Origin: Nocardioides hwasunensis
GTDB taxonomy: Bacteria > Actinomycetota > Actinomycetes > Propionibacteriales > Nocardioidaceae
Reading direction: 5' to 3'
Length of the DNA stretch: 64,000 bases
NCBI RefSeq assembly: GCF_014779665.1
Contig: NZ_JACXYY010000005.1
Span: forward strand, 1 to 64,000
Within the stretch, counting starts at the first letter, position 1. Every line of letters starts with the position of its first letter. Position numbers and translations under genes: made by a program. The notes beneath the pieces are model-generated. The model did not search any database and was not told the DNA's origin. It was given only the letters and a program-made list of their open reading frames with translations. Positions 27,001-35,271 of the stretch are shown piece after piece.

Positions 27001-30000
27001 GCAGGGACGGCGCATGGGTGAACTTCGAGCCGGTGAGCTTCCACCGCATCGAGACCTTCAACCTCCGGGTCCAGGCCTCGGCCGAGGGGGGCACCATCGA
27101 GATGCGCGACGGCAGCCCGACGGGTGAGCTCGTCGGCACCGCCGAGGTGCCCGCCGGGCAGCAGTTCCGCGACGTCGCGGTCGACGTCAGCGAGCTCGGC
27201 AGCGAAACCATGGACCTCTACCTGGTCTTCACCGGGGCGAGCGACATCAGGCTCAACTTCTTCGAGGCCGTCGGCCAGGGCATCTCGCCGAAGGCCAAGC
27301 CGGTCGTGGCGATCACCGCACCGCTCGACGGCGACCGGCTCGACCCCGGCACCGAGGTCGAGGTGGCCGCTGAGGCCTCCGACGCCGACGGCACCATCAC
27401 CAAGGTCGAGTTCTTCGAGGGCGACACCAAGATCGGCGAGGACACCACTGCGCCGTACTCCGTCACGTGGACGACCTCGCAGGACGAGGGGCTCGTCAAC
27501 CTCACCGCGAAGGCGACCAGCGACGACGGCGACACCACCACCTCACGACTCGTGCAGGTGCAGGTGGGCGAGCTCTTCGGCGACCTGCTGACCTTCAGCA
27601 ACGTCGGCGGCGAGTTCGAGCGGATCGGTGCCGGCGCGTTCCGGCTCACCGGAGCCGGCGACGACACCTGGCAGGGGACGGACCAGTACACCGCGCTCTA
27701 CCACCCGGCCGGCGGCGACGAGTCGTACGACGCCGTGGTCCGCGTCGACGCGAGCACGCTCACGCACCAGTCGGGCAAGGCCGGGCTGATCATCCGCAAC
27801 GACATGACGCAGCCCGGCACCTCGCCCGGCTACGCGATGGTCGCCTGGCGCCCGAGCGGCGGCATGGAGTTCCTCACCGACCCCGACGGCAACGGCCAGC
27901 TCAACGCGTCCGTCGCCGGCGGCACCAGCGGCACCACGAAGTGGCTCAAGCTGAGCCGCCGAGGCGGCGAGGTGTCGGCGTTCTGGTCGAACAACGGGAC
28001 CTCCTGGACCCAGATCGGGGCCGCGGTGACGCTGGCCAACATCGGCTCCACGCAGGACGTCGGCATGTTCGTGATGTCGCACGAGTCCGCGGCGAAGTCG
28101 GCCGACTTCTCGCAGTTCGCCATCGACACCGACCCGCAGGAGGAGGAGCCGGAGGCGCCCAGCGAGCCGCTCAGCTGCGTCGGCGGCCCGGTCTCGGACG
28201 AGTTCGACTCGCCCGGCGTGCTGCCGAAGTGGGCGCTGCGCACCGCACCGGGCTCCGCGATCACCCAGACGGGCGGCGCGCTGCGCCTGCCGGTCACCGC
28301 GGGCGACATCAACGAGGCCAGCACCGGACCGGTGAGCTTCGCCGGACAGTCGATGCCGAGCGGCAACTGGACCGCCACCACGAAGATCACGCTGGACCAC
28401 AGCTCCCACTGGCAGTGGGCCGGGCTGGTCGTGCACAAGAGCGACGACGAGTACAACAAGCTCGCCTTCGTTCGGCACCAGGACGGCGGCCGGCTGGTCG
28501 AGTTCCAGTCGGAGACCAACGGGACGCGATCGACACCGGGCGCGCCGCGGCTGTCGGCCGACTTCCCGAAGACCATCCACCTCCGGCTGACCAACACCGG
28601 AGGGACGCTGAGGGCGGCGTACTCGGCGGACGGGTCGGCGTGGACCGACGTCAACGGGACGACGGCGCTCAAGACCGGCGCCGGCACGAAGATCGGTGTC
28701 ATGGCGGCCGGCGACCTCGGCACCGCGCCGCGCGTCGCGGAGGTCGACTGGTTCCGGGTCAGCCCGGACGGCACGGCCTCGACGGTGACGGCCGACGACG
28801 AGTTCGACGGCACCAGCCTGGACGGCTGCCGCTGGGCTGCGTCGGTGCGCTACAACTCCAACACCGCCTCGGTGGCGGACGGGCACCTGAAGATCGGCAC
28901 CGAGCCCGGAGACATCAACGGCGACAACCCGCTCTCGCCGCGCAACTTCATCCTGCAGGACGCCCCCGAGGGTGACTGGGTGGCCGAGACGAGGTTCAAG
29001 GCGCCGCTCAAGCACCGCTACCAGCTCGCCGGGCTGCTGATGTACGGCGACGACGACAACTACGCCAAGGCCGACGTGGTCGCCTACAACGCTCCGGGCT
29101 CCGGTGTGGACCTGCGCGCCGAGATCGCAGCGGAGAAGGACGGCAACGGCCTGCCCGGCGGCGACGCGATCGACATCGCAGACACCACCGAGAGCGGCTA
29201 TTGGTGGGTGCAGGTCACCAAGGTCGGCACCACCTACACCGCAGCGGTGAAGTCGACCGCGGGTGCCTCGTGGACCCCGATCGGGGACGGCATCACCTAT
29301 GACGGGCCGCTCAACTCCCTCGGGCTGATGGCCATCGGCCCGCAGCAGGAGGAGCCCGTCACGGTCGAGTTCGACTGGTTCCACCTCGACGCCGAGGAGG
29401 AGCCCACCGAGGACACGACGGCGCCGACCACCACGGCGACGAAGACGGTCGTCGCGGGCGGCGTCCAGGTGACCCTCACCGCCACCGACGACGAGGGCGG
29501 GTCCGGCGTCGCCTCGACCGAGTACCGGATCGACGAGGGTGGCTGGACGGCCTACGACGGTCCCTTCGTGATCAGCGAGCCGGGCACCTACACGGTCGCG
29601 TTCCACTCCACCGACGCGGCCGGCAACGTCGAGGAGGACACGAGCATCGAGGTCGTCGTGGACGCCCCCGACGACGCCGCGCCGACGACGACCCTCACCT
29701 GGTCGCCTGCGGCTCCGGACGGCAAGGCGGGCTGGTACGTCAGCGCGCCGAGCTTCACCCTGGCTGCTGACGACGGCGACGGGTCCGGCGTGGCGTCGAC
29801 GGACTACCGCATCGACGGCGGCGCGTGGACGGCGTACGACGCCGCGGTCGAGGTCACGGACGGCGAGCACACCGTGGAGTTCCGCTCGACCGACGAGGCG
29901 GGCAACGCCGAGGAGGCACAGACGTCCGAGGTGAGGGTCGACACCGTCACCCCGGCGACCGGTGCCACCCAGGCGCCCGTCGCGGACGGTGTCCGGGTCA

Positions 30001-30968
30001 CTCTCGAGGCCACCGACGCCACCTCCGGCGTCGAGGGCACCGAGGTCAAGGTCGGACAGGGTGCGTGGCAGGCCTACGCCGAGCCGGTCACGGTGACCGG
30101 CGCGGGCGAGCACACGGTGCGCTACCGCTCGACCGACAAGGCCGGCAACGTGGAGGACGAGCAGTCGCTCGTCGTCACGGTCGGCGGTCCACCCGCCGAC
30201 ACGTCGGCACCGGTCACCACCGTGCGCACCGACCCGGCCACGCCGGACGGCCGCGCCGGCTGGTTCACCACGGCGCCGACGGTCACGCTCGCCGCGACCG
30301 ACGAGGGCTCGGGCGTGGCACGCACCGAGTACCGGATCGGCAGCGGTGCCTGGACGGCGTACGCCGCTCCCTTCCGGATCACCGCGGAGGGCCTGTCGGT
30401 CCTGGAGACGCGCTCGATCGACGAGGCCGGCAACGTGGAGACCGTCCAGTCGAGGCAGGTGTCGCTCGACACCACCGGTCCGCAGGTCGTGATCGGCGGG
30501 ATCCGCGAGCGCAGCTATCCGAGCCACAAGGCGACGACGGTGGCGTGGACGGCGACCGACGCGACGTCCGGTGTGCGCAGCGTCAGGGCGACGCTCGACG
30601 GCGAGAGCGTCGAGCCGGGGGAGTGGCAGATGTGGACGCTCTCCACGGGTCGCCACGTCCTCACCGTCACGGCGACCGACGTCGCGGGCAGCACCAGCTC
30701 GCAGACGGTGGTCTTCACGGTGAAGGCGACCCAGGCCTCGCTGAAGAAGGTCGTCAAGGCCGCCGCGGCCGACGGCGACCTCGGGCCCAAGCTGGCGAAC
30801 AAGCTCATGCAGCTGGAGAAGGACGCCCGCAAGGCGGGGAAGAAGGGCGAGCGTCGCGCCGAGAAGAAGCACCTCAAGGCGATGCGCAAGCTGGTCCGCA
30901 CGAAGGTGAAGGGCGACCTGCGCGAGGCGCTGTTGGTCCAGGTGAGGGAGCGCCTGAAGATGCGGTGA
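24045..30968 (+). CDS. Giant secreted ThuA / GSDH-type dehydrogenase protein with carbohydrate-binding and Ig-like modules
   Basis: This 2307-residue exported protein has a signal peptide (about residues 1-45, ending AQAHPGHGH). Modules in order: ThuA-like (about 49-275); glucose/sorbosone dehydrogenase-type propeller (about 300-755, with HTGGGLDIDADGNLFIGVGD and YAMGFRNPFRFSID); PKD (about 760-845); CBM6-like beta-sandwich (about 950-1080); Ig-like (about 1085-1173). Three concanavalin/DUF1349-like units follow (about 1180-1780), then four OmpL47-like repeats with STDxAGN and a fifth diverged one. A Lys/Arg-rich helical FIMAH-like end starts at about 2228. It probably oxidises a polymer-bound or free sugar outside the cell. 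ATG 24045 has GGAGG 6 nt upstream. Unlike the 16-kb homologue it lacks the 3-keto-disaccharide hydrolase domain. Confidence 0.86.
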   Translation: MSLSARPIARTSARPVAETALLAVLALIGGLLLGVGVAAPAQAHPGHGHVLLFNAAPAGPWHDAAIEYGTPRLKAALEAKGMTVTVSADASVFTDENLEQFDAMVAFQTNGDPWNAAQKAAMERWMQAGGGIAAVHNATDMRGNYDWWDEMVGSLMPGHAPTGNDPGPEGVVRVEDHVHPSTDHLTETRWTRNDEWYNFSNNVRGTAHVLATMDESTYSGGTQGYDHPISWCKPYDGGRFWATAMGHFPSHYDEPKFMEHLVGGIAYVAGLEEGDCGGTVWDSFERVPLDQNTSAPFAIDVADDGKVFYTELVRGQLRMYDPATQAVTTVLQLPVYSGGEDGLLGVALDPGFTDNGHLYLYRSAESPDNADPDNFISTVSRFTFANGSVDADTEKVIIEIPARRLPDEPGHTGGGLDIDADGNLFIGVGDDVNPHSEPSGGYAPLSERAGTFHDARETSANTNDLRGKILRITPLADPGDPGVDSSYSIPEGNLFPESEDVGRDKTLPEIYAMGFRNPFRFSIDDETGWLSMADYSPDNGTDAPATRGPAGIAEWNLIKTPGNYGWPMCMGGNHQGQNPNGEPFRDVDYGSTTPLNPPVVGDYFDCAKPINDSVRNTGLTELPPARAADMYYGYQRSSVPGAIPQGGGLAPMGGPIYRYDAELDSDTKFPASYDGKPFFYEWARNKMFSIQLKDPASGEPGTEVEKVNPFLPNVPFLAPIDSKFGPDGSMYVLDWGGGYGRDNPNSGLYRIDYISGSRSPIARISVDKDSGQAPLTVEFDGSGSTDPEGEEITYDWDFDGDGSTDGTGETVTHEYTDEGVYNARLTVTDPAGKTGTTTVPITIGNTRPVVEIETPPAGAFFDFGDEVSWEVAVTDPEDGDVDPQRVEVQPALGHDEHAHPLTASRGLTGSTVTSIGGHAADENIFYAIDARYTDTGGADGENPLLGSDTAVIYPKLRQAEWFNRKSASATLAPGRDAAGGGQVVVGRDGAWVNFEPVSFHRIETFNLRVQASAEGGTIEMRDGSPTGELVGTAEVPAGQQFRDVAVDVSELGSETMDLYLVFTGASDIRLNFFEAVGQGISPKAKPVVAITAPLDGDRLDPGTEVEVAAEASDADGTITKVEFFEGDTKIGEDTTAPYSVTWTTSQDEGLVNLTAKATSDDGDTTTSRLVQVQVGELFGDLLTFSNVGGEFERIGAGAFRLTGAGDDTWQGTDQYTALYHPAGGDESYDAVVRVDASTLTHQSGKAGLIIRNDMTQPGTSPGYAMVAWRPSGGMEFLTDPDGNGQLNASVAGGTSGTTKWLKLSRRGGEVSAFWSNNGTSWTQIGAAVTLANIGSTQDVGMFVMSHESAAKSADFSQFAIDTDPQEEEPEAPSEPLSCVGGPVSDEFDSPGVLPKWALRTAPGSAITQTGGALRLPVTAGDINEASTGPVSFAGQSMPSGNWTATTKITLDHSSHWQWAGLVVHKSDDEYNKLAFVRHQDGGRLVEFQSETNGTRSTPGAPRLSADFPKTIHLRLTNTGGTLRAAYSADGSAWTDVNGTTALKTGAGTKIGVMAAGDLGTAPRVAEVDWFRVSPDGTASTVTADDEFDGTSLDGCRWAASVRYNSNTASVADGHLKIGTEPGDINGDNPLSPRNFILQDAPEGDWVAETRFKAPLKHRYQLAGLLMYGDDDNYAKADVVAYNAPGSGVDLRAEIAAEKDGNGLPGGDAIDIADTTESGYWWVQVTKVGTTYTAAVKSTAGASWTPIGDGITYDGPLNSLGLMAIGPQQEEPVTVEFDWFHLDAEEEPTEDTTAPTTTATKTVVAGGVQVTLTATDDEGGSGVASTEYRIDEGGWTAYDGPFVISEPGTYTVAFHSTDAAGNVEEDTSIEVVVDAPDDAAPTTTLTWSPAAPDGKAGWYVSAPSFTLAADDGDGSGVASTDYRIDGGAWTAYDAAVEVTDGEHTVEFRSTDEAGNAEEAQTSEVRVDTVTPATGATQAPVADGVRVTLEATDATSGVEGTEVKVGQGAWQAYAEPVTVTGAGEHTVRYRSTDKAGNVEDEQSLVVTVGGPPADTSAPVTTVRTDPATPDGRAGWFTTAPTVTLAATDEGSGVARTEYRIGSGAWTAYAAPFRITAEGLSVLETRSIDEAGNVETVQSRQVSLDTTGPQVVIGGIRERSYPSHKATTVAWTATDATSGVRSVRATLDGESVEPGEWQMWTLSTGRHVLTVTATDVAGSTSSQTVVFTVKATQASLKKVVKAAAADGDLGPKLANKLMQLEKDARKAGKKGERRAEKKHLKAMRKLVRTKVKGDLREALLVQVRERLKMR

Positions 30969-30992
30969 CACAGCGGTGACGGCCTGGAAGTG

Positions 30993-31031
30993 ACCGGGTC
31001 CGGAGACGACTTCGGTCGCTCCGGGCCCGGT
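30993..31031 (+). terminator. Strong terminator after the giant ThuA gene
   Basis: A 13-bp stem (30993-31005 with 31019-31031, one G-U pair) plus an inner CGAC/GTCG stem closes a UUCG tetraloop (31011-31014). It begins 25 nt after the stop codon. Confidence 0.85.
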
Positions 31032-31154
31032 CGCTCCACGTGGTGGGTCCTTGCGTGCTGGCCGGCGCGAGCCTCGAGGCGCCCACTGCGTCGGAGCCCT
31101 GTTCGTCAGTGTGACGCTTGATGGGGACGGCTCGAGTGGGGTCGTCGAGATCGC

Positions 31155-31454
31155 ATGACGCCAGACGAGTGGGGCGACCTGTGCTCCATGGGCGGCTGGG
31201 AGATGGATGGCGCAGCGCAGCACGTCCGATGACAGGTGAGAGAGCTCCCGCGTGACAAGCGCTACCTGGTCTACGGCCTGTACAACCTCGTGTTCTAGGA
31301 CAGTCCGTCGCTGCCGATCGGTCCGGCCCTTGCTCGGTTGCAGGAGCTGGCCGCCCAACACCCGACCGGCATTCCGGGCGCGGGCTGGTAGGCGTACAAG
31401 CCGGACCAGACCTCGACCTCGAAGTGGTCCGGACCTGCCGCGAACAGGGCACGG
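31155..31454 (+). pseudogene. Decayed gene of unknown family with three in-frame stops
   Basis: One uninterrupted frame reads MTPDEWGDLCSMGGWEMDG..., QVRELPRDKRYLVYGLYNLV and DSPSLPIGPALARLQELAAQ, broken only by TGA 31230, TAG 31296 and TAG 31389. Each stop is one substitution from a sense codon, and the composition between them is protein-like. The frame then runs out into low-information sequence near the DUF222 remnant. I do not recognise the family. The alternative, chance similarity to a protein, is less likely given the length without frameshift. Confidence 0.55.
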
Positions 31455-32403
31455 ATCTGCCGATGTGCGGTGGTGTCGTCGGCCGAGCGGGCCGGAGCTG
31501 TGGGAGCCGGTCTGGTCCGGCGAGGGATCTCGGCTGGGCGACACCGGCCGTGCCGTGGAGCGGCCTCGTGCAGGTCGACGTGGAGGACGCCCTTCGGCGC
31601 CAGTGTGCGAGGTCGAGCTCCGGGTCGGGTGCGGCGGTGTGCTCGAGGAGGAGCTCGAACAGCTCGGCGGGGCGGGCTAGCCAGACGAAAGCCTCGGCGC
31701 GCAGGTCGTCCGGGTGGGCGTCGGGATGCCGTGGCACGATGATCTCGACGACGCGCGAGACGGTGGCGTCGACCGCCGCTGCGTCGCCGGCGTCGAGCCT
31801 CGCGAACAGCATGCGCAGGCCGAACTCGTCGGTGCGCCCGAGGCGCGCGAAGCGGCGGCGCCGCTCGGCCTCGCACCGCTCCTCGTGGAGGGCGGTGTCG
31901 GCCTCGATGACCTTGGCAGCTGCGACGTCGAGCACGCGGCCGATGGACTCGGTCGCGATCATCCGCGACATCGCCCTGTCGACCAGGCCCACCTTGGCGA
32001 GCGGCAGGTGCCGCGAGAGCTTCGCGATCCGGCGGGCGACCCAGACCTCGCACTCCCCGCGCACGCACACCGCCCACGTGAGCGGCAGGCGGTGCTGCAG
32101 GTCGAGCGCGTCGGCCAGCATGTGCTGCGTCGCGGTGACACCGGCGCCCCGCGCCATCGCGATCTCGCCGAGGCAGAAGTCCTGGACCGAGGGGGTGCCC
32201 TCGCCACCGACCTGGCGGAGCACGTTGCCCGTCCTGCGGGCGATGCGTCCGTCAGGCCCCTGCGTCGGGTCGGTGGAGTGCATGGCAGCCCACGCGACGA
32301 CGACCTCGAGCTTGCGCACCTCCGCCCGGCGAGCCGCGCGCTCCGCCTCCGTCGATGCAGCCAGCAGCCCGGCGGCGTCGAGGTCGAGGAGGTCGGTCGG
32401 CAT
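31455..32403 (-). pseudogene. DUF222/HNH endonuclease gene with frameshifts and internal deletion
   Basis: From ATG 32403 the protein MPTDLLDLDAAGLLAASTEA runs normally through a DUF222 domain (ALDLQHRLPLTWAVCVRGE, RIAKLSRHLPLAKVGLVD) to LDLAH near 31600. Two compensating frameshifts then interrupt LAPKGVLHVDLHEAA and LHGTAGVA. A third frame directly continues as DQTGSHSSGPLGRRHHR, which resembles the end of the HNH nuclease region, so roughly 80-100 codons in between are missing. These multicopy genes (often called 13E12-type) are frequent in Nocardioides and mycobacteria and often decayed. No functional nuclease is expected. Confidence 0.8.
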
Positions 32404-32493
32404 GAGAGAAATCTACCGACCACCACCGACACTCTGACCTGCGCAAACAGACCTGTGGAGAACCATGAGCGAACGTGTGAGCGAGAAGCAAGA

Positions 32494-32889
32494 TCAGGCG
32501 GGACTGACCCCGTCGCCCCCGGCCGAGGTCGACCAGTCGGGCAGCTCCTGCAGGTGCCACTGGTTGCCATCGGGGTCGCTGAAGTGGACGAAACGCCCCC
32601 ACGGCTGCGGGTCCACCTCGCTCACCTCGACTCCGCGCGCCACCAGGTCGGCGTACGACGCGTCGGAGTCCGCGATCACCATCTGCAGGTTGTCGAGCGA
32701 TCCCGGCTCCATCCCCGTCAGGCCGCGGCCGACCGCGATCGAGCAGGCCGAGCCAGGCGGCGTGAGCTGCACGAAACGCACCTCCTCGCTCACGGTCTGG
32801 TCGTGGTCGGCGTGGAACCCCGCCCGCACGTAGAACTCCTTGGCCCGGTCGACGTCCGTCACGGGCACCATCACCAGCTCGAGCTTCAT
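32494..32889 (-). CDS. VOC family (glyoxalase-like) protein
   Basis: This 131-residue metal-binding fold protein starts MKLELVMVPVTDVDRAKEFY. It has the paired beta-alpha-beta-beta-beta units and the terminal WGRFVHFSDPDGNQWHLQEL motif with a conserved metal-ligand-like Glu. VOC proteins include glyoxalases, dioxygenases and resistance proteins; the substrate cannot be read here. ATG 32889 is preferred to 32895 because GAGG lies 7 nt upstream. It diverges from the sulfonate-type operon. Confidence 0.85.
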   Translation of the reverse strand: MKLELVMVPVTDVDRAKEFYVRAGFHADHDQTVSEEVRFVQLTPPGSACSIAVGRGLTGMEPGSLDNLQMVIADSDASYADLVARGVEVSEVDPQPWGRFVHFSDPDGNQWHLQELPDWSTSAGGDGVSPA

Positions 32890-32989
32890 GTCCATGCCTC
32901 GACGGTAGGACGGTTTCAGGTCACCGGGTGTCCGCATTCGCGATGGTGTGCCGGCTCGTCTCGTTCGGGCGACCACGCGCGTGTGCTAT

Positions 32990-33008
32990 CTGTAGTAACT
33001 CACTACAG
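32990..33008 (+). promoter_or_regulatory. CTGTAGT-N5-ACTACAG operator-like palindrome
   Basis: Perfect 7-bp arms 22 nt upstream of the first monooxygenase gene of the sulfonate-type cluster. The left part (ATCTGTAGTAACTC) resembles 34130-34147 upstream of the substrate-binding protein gene. Confidence 0.5.
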
Positions 33009-33030
33009 AAAATGCAGAAAGGGACGCTCG

Positions 33031-34092
33031 ATGGAGTTCCTCTGGTACATCCCCAACCAGGTCGACCCCGGCCACCGCCTCGACGACACCGTCCAGGGGC
33101 ACAACAGCCTGAGCCGTCTGACCAGCCTCGCGCGGCTGACGGAGGACCACGGGTGGCGCGGCGCGCTGATCGGCACAGGCTGGAAGCGGCCCGACACGTT
33201 CACGGTCGCCACTGCGCTGGCCGCGGCCACGACCACGTTCAACCCGCTCGTCGCGATCCGGCCCGGCTACTGGACGCCGGCTCACTTCGCCTCCTCGGCA
33301 GCGACGCTGGACCAGCTCAGTGGTGGGCGGGTGAAGGTCAACATCGTCAGCGGCCCGGACCACCAGCCGCAGTACGGCGACGACGAGGGCGACCAGGCGG
33401 CGAGGTACGCCCGGACCCGCGAGTTCATGCGGCTGGTCCGGCGCTACTGGACCGAGGACGACATCACCGTCGAGGGCGAGCACTACGCCGCTTCGGGCGC
33501 GACGCTCGAGCACAAGCCGGTCGCCCGCGAGGGCCGAGCACACCCACAGCTCTACTTCGGAGGCGCCTCCGAAGCGGCCCAGCGGACCGCGGCGGCCGAA
33601 GCGGACGTCCAGCTCTTCTGGGGCGAGCCGCTCGACGGGGTCGCGGCGCGCATCGACCACCTGCGCGCCCTGAGCGTCGAGGTCGGGCGCGACCTGCCAC
33701 CCCTGGAGTACGGCCTGCGCATCACCACGCTGGTGCGCGACACGACCGAGGAGGCGTGGGCCGACGCGGAGGCCAGGGTCGCAGCGATGGCCGAGGGCAC
33801 GGACGAGTGGTTCGTCGACCCGGGCCGGCGCGTGGCGGTCGGCCAGCAGCGCCTGCTCGACCTGGCCCAGCAGGGCGACGTCCTCGACGAATGCCTCTAC
33901 ACCGCTCCGGGCCGGGTGGGCGGCGGTGGCGCCGGCACGACCTGGCTCGTCGGCTCGCCGGACGACGTGGCCAAGGCGCTGCTGCGGTACGCCGACCTCG
34001 GCGTCACCCACTTCGTCCTGAGCGACACGCCCTACGAGCGGGAGATCGTGCGCGTCGGCGACTCGCTGCTCCCGCTCCTGCGCACGGCCTGA
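33031..34092 (+). CDS. LLM-class flavin-dependent monooxygenase (SsuD-like)
   Basis: This 353-residue luciferase-like enzyme starts MEFLWYIPNQVDPGHRLDD. It has the TIM-barrel motifs FNPLVAIRPGYWTPAHFASS, LDQLSGGRVKVNIVSGPDHQ and PQLYFGGASEAAQRTAAAEA. These match the alkanesulfonate monooxygenase branch, which uses FMNH2 and O2 to release sulfite from a C-S bond. The SsuABC-type transporter just downstream supports an organosulfur role. GAAAGGGA precedes ATG 33031. No flavin reductase is encoded in the cluster, so FMNH2 must come from elsewhere. The natural substrate is unknown. Confidence 0.82.
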   Translation: MEFLWYIPNQVDPGHRLDDTVQGHNSLSRLTSLARLTEDHGWRGALIGTGWKRPDTFTVATALAAATTTFNPLVAIRPGYWTPAHFASSAATLDQLSGGRVKVNIVSGPDHQPQYGDDEGDQAARYARTREFMRLVRRYWTEDDITVEGEHYAASGATLEHKPVAREGRAHPQLYFGGASEAAQRTAAAEADVQLFWGEPLDGVAARIDHLRALSVEVGRDLPPLEYGLRITTLVRDTTEEAWADAEARVAAMAEGTDEWFVDPGRRVAVGQQRLLDLAQQGDVLDECLYTAPGRVGGGGAGTTWLVGSPDDVAKALLRYADLGVTHFVLSDTPYEREIVRVGDSLLPLLRTA

Positions 34093-34129
34093 GATCCCGC
34101 GCGCCCGCGAGGGAACGCCTGTCGCTCAA

Positions 34130-34147
34130 ATCTGTGGTTAGTCGACT
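34130..34147 (+). promoter_or_regulatory. Operator-like sequence upstream of the transporter genes
   Basis: ATCTGTGGTTAGTCGACT aligns with ATCTGTAGTAACTCACT at 32988-33004 with three substitutions and one added base. It includes the 8-bp palindrome AGTCGACT. It lies in the 99-nt gap before the binding-protein gene, next to a possible -10 (TTACAT). Likely the same regulator as at 32990. Confidence 0.4.
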
Positions 34148-34191
34148 GGATTACATTACTTTGGTGGTTCCACCCACGAAGGAGACCTGTG

Positions 34192-35271
34192 ATGTCACGA
34201 CGAGGGCCCCGTCCGAACCCGCACCGTCGCCCGCTGTTCCGCACCTCCGTCCCGACCGTCCTGCTGGCGACCGTCGGCCTGCTCGCGCTGTCCGCCTGCG
34301 GCAGCTCCGACTCGGGACCGAGGCTCGAGCTGTCGGCGGCCCTGCCCGACGCCGCCGCGGACGGCACCGTGCTGCGCGTCGGCGACCCCGCGACCCAGGT
34401 GGCACTGGAGACCTCGGGCCTCGTCGACGACCTCGACATCGACGTCGAGTGGGCCAACATCACCGGCGGTCCGAAGACGCTCGAGGCCTTCCGGGCCGAC
34501 GCGATCGACATCGGCTCTGTCGCGGACATCCCACCGCTCTTCGCGCACTGGACCGGCACCGACGTCCGCATCGTCGCCGCCCGCGAGACCGTCGACCCCG
34601 CCGAGCACCCGACCTACGAGCTGGGTGTCGCGCCGGGCGTGGACGTGGCGCGCATCGAGGACCTGAAGGGCAAGAAGATCGCCTACAGCCCCGGCCAGGC
34701 CCAGGGCGCGCTCGTGCTCAACGTGCTGCGCGAGGCCGGGCTCACCCAGGACGACGTCGAGCTCGTCGAGATGCAGAGCGTCGACGACGCCTTCTCCGTG
34801 GCGCTGGCCAGCAACCAGGTCGACGTGGCCCCGCTCGGCCAGTCGCTGGTGAAGACCTACCTCGCGAAGTACGAGCAGGACGGCGCCACCACGATCCCGC
34901 CGGGCGTGCGCGACGACGCCTGGACGCTCTACGCGCCCACCTCCGTGCTCGAGGACGCCGACAAGGCCGCCGCGATCAAGGAGTACGTGGGGCTCTGGGC
35001 GCAGGCCCAGCAGTGGATCTCCGAGAACCCCGACGAGTTCGCGCAGGCCTACTACGTCGACCACGAGGGACTCTCACCCGAGGACGCGACGTACGTCGTC
35101 GACGCGCTCGGCGAGTTCACCGTGCCGACCGACTGGGACGACTTCATCACCCGCCACCAGCAGACGGTCGACACCCTCGTGAAGGAGCAGGACCAGGAGC
35201 CGCTCGACGTGGAGACCCTCTACGACCGGCGCTTCGAGAAGGCCATCGCGGCTGCGGTGGAGGGGTCCTGA
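34192..35271 (+). CDS. ABC transporter substrate-binding lipoprotein (sulfonate/nitrate/taurine type)
   Basis: This 359-residue lipoprotein has signal and lipobox LLALSAC|GSS (Cys near residue 44). The SsuA/NrtA-type periplasmic fold follows, with LRVGDPATQVALETSGLVDD, FRADAIDIGSVADIPPLFAH and LKGKKIAYSPGQAQGALVLN. It captures the substrate outside the membrane for the permease and ATPase that follow. GAAGGAG precedes the ATG at 34192; a GTG 3 nt earlier is possible. The stop overlaps the permease start (TGATG). Confidence 0.88.
   Translation: MSRRGPRPNPHRRPLFRTSVPTVLLATVGLLALSACGSSDSGPRLELSAALPDAAADGTVLRVGDPATQVALETSGLVDDLDIDVEWANITGGPKTLEAFRADAIDIGSVADIPPLFAHWTGTDVRIVAARETVDPAEHPTYELGVAPGVDVARIEDLKGKKIAYSPGQAQGALVLNVLREAGLTQDDVELVEMQSVDDAFSVALASNQVDVAPLGQSLVKTYLAKYEQDGATTIPPGVRDDAWTLYAPTSVLEDADKAAAIKEYVGLWAQAQQWISENPDEFAQAYYVDHEGLSPEDATYVVDALGEFTVPTDWDDFITRHQQTVDTLVKEQDQEPLDVETLYDRRFEKAIAAAVEGS

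Noticed and set aside
21672..27044. A single 1790-codon frame covering the second Get3 ATPase and running upstream under the giant gene
   Set aside because: Only the part from ATG 22823 resembles a protein family; the upstream part is antisense to real genes.
27543..31544. Open frame of more than 1300 codons antisense to the giant ThuA gene
   Set aside because: Codon-bias shadow. Only its very start (the HHR segment) reflects a real, decayed DUF222-HNH gene.
31714..33030. N-terminal extension of the SsuD-like monooxygenase by more than 400 codons
   Set aside because: The extension is antisense to the DUF222 pseudogene and the VOC gene; the ATG at 33031 has a ribosome site and gives the normal family length.
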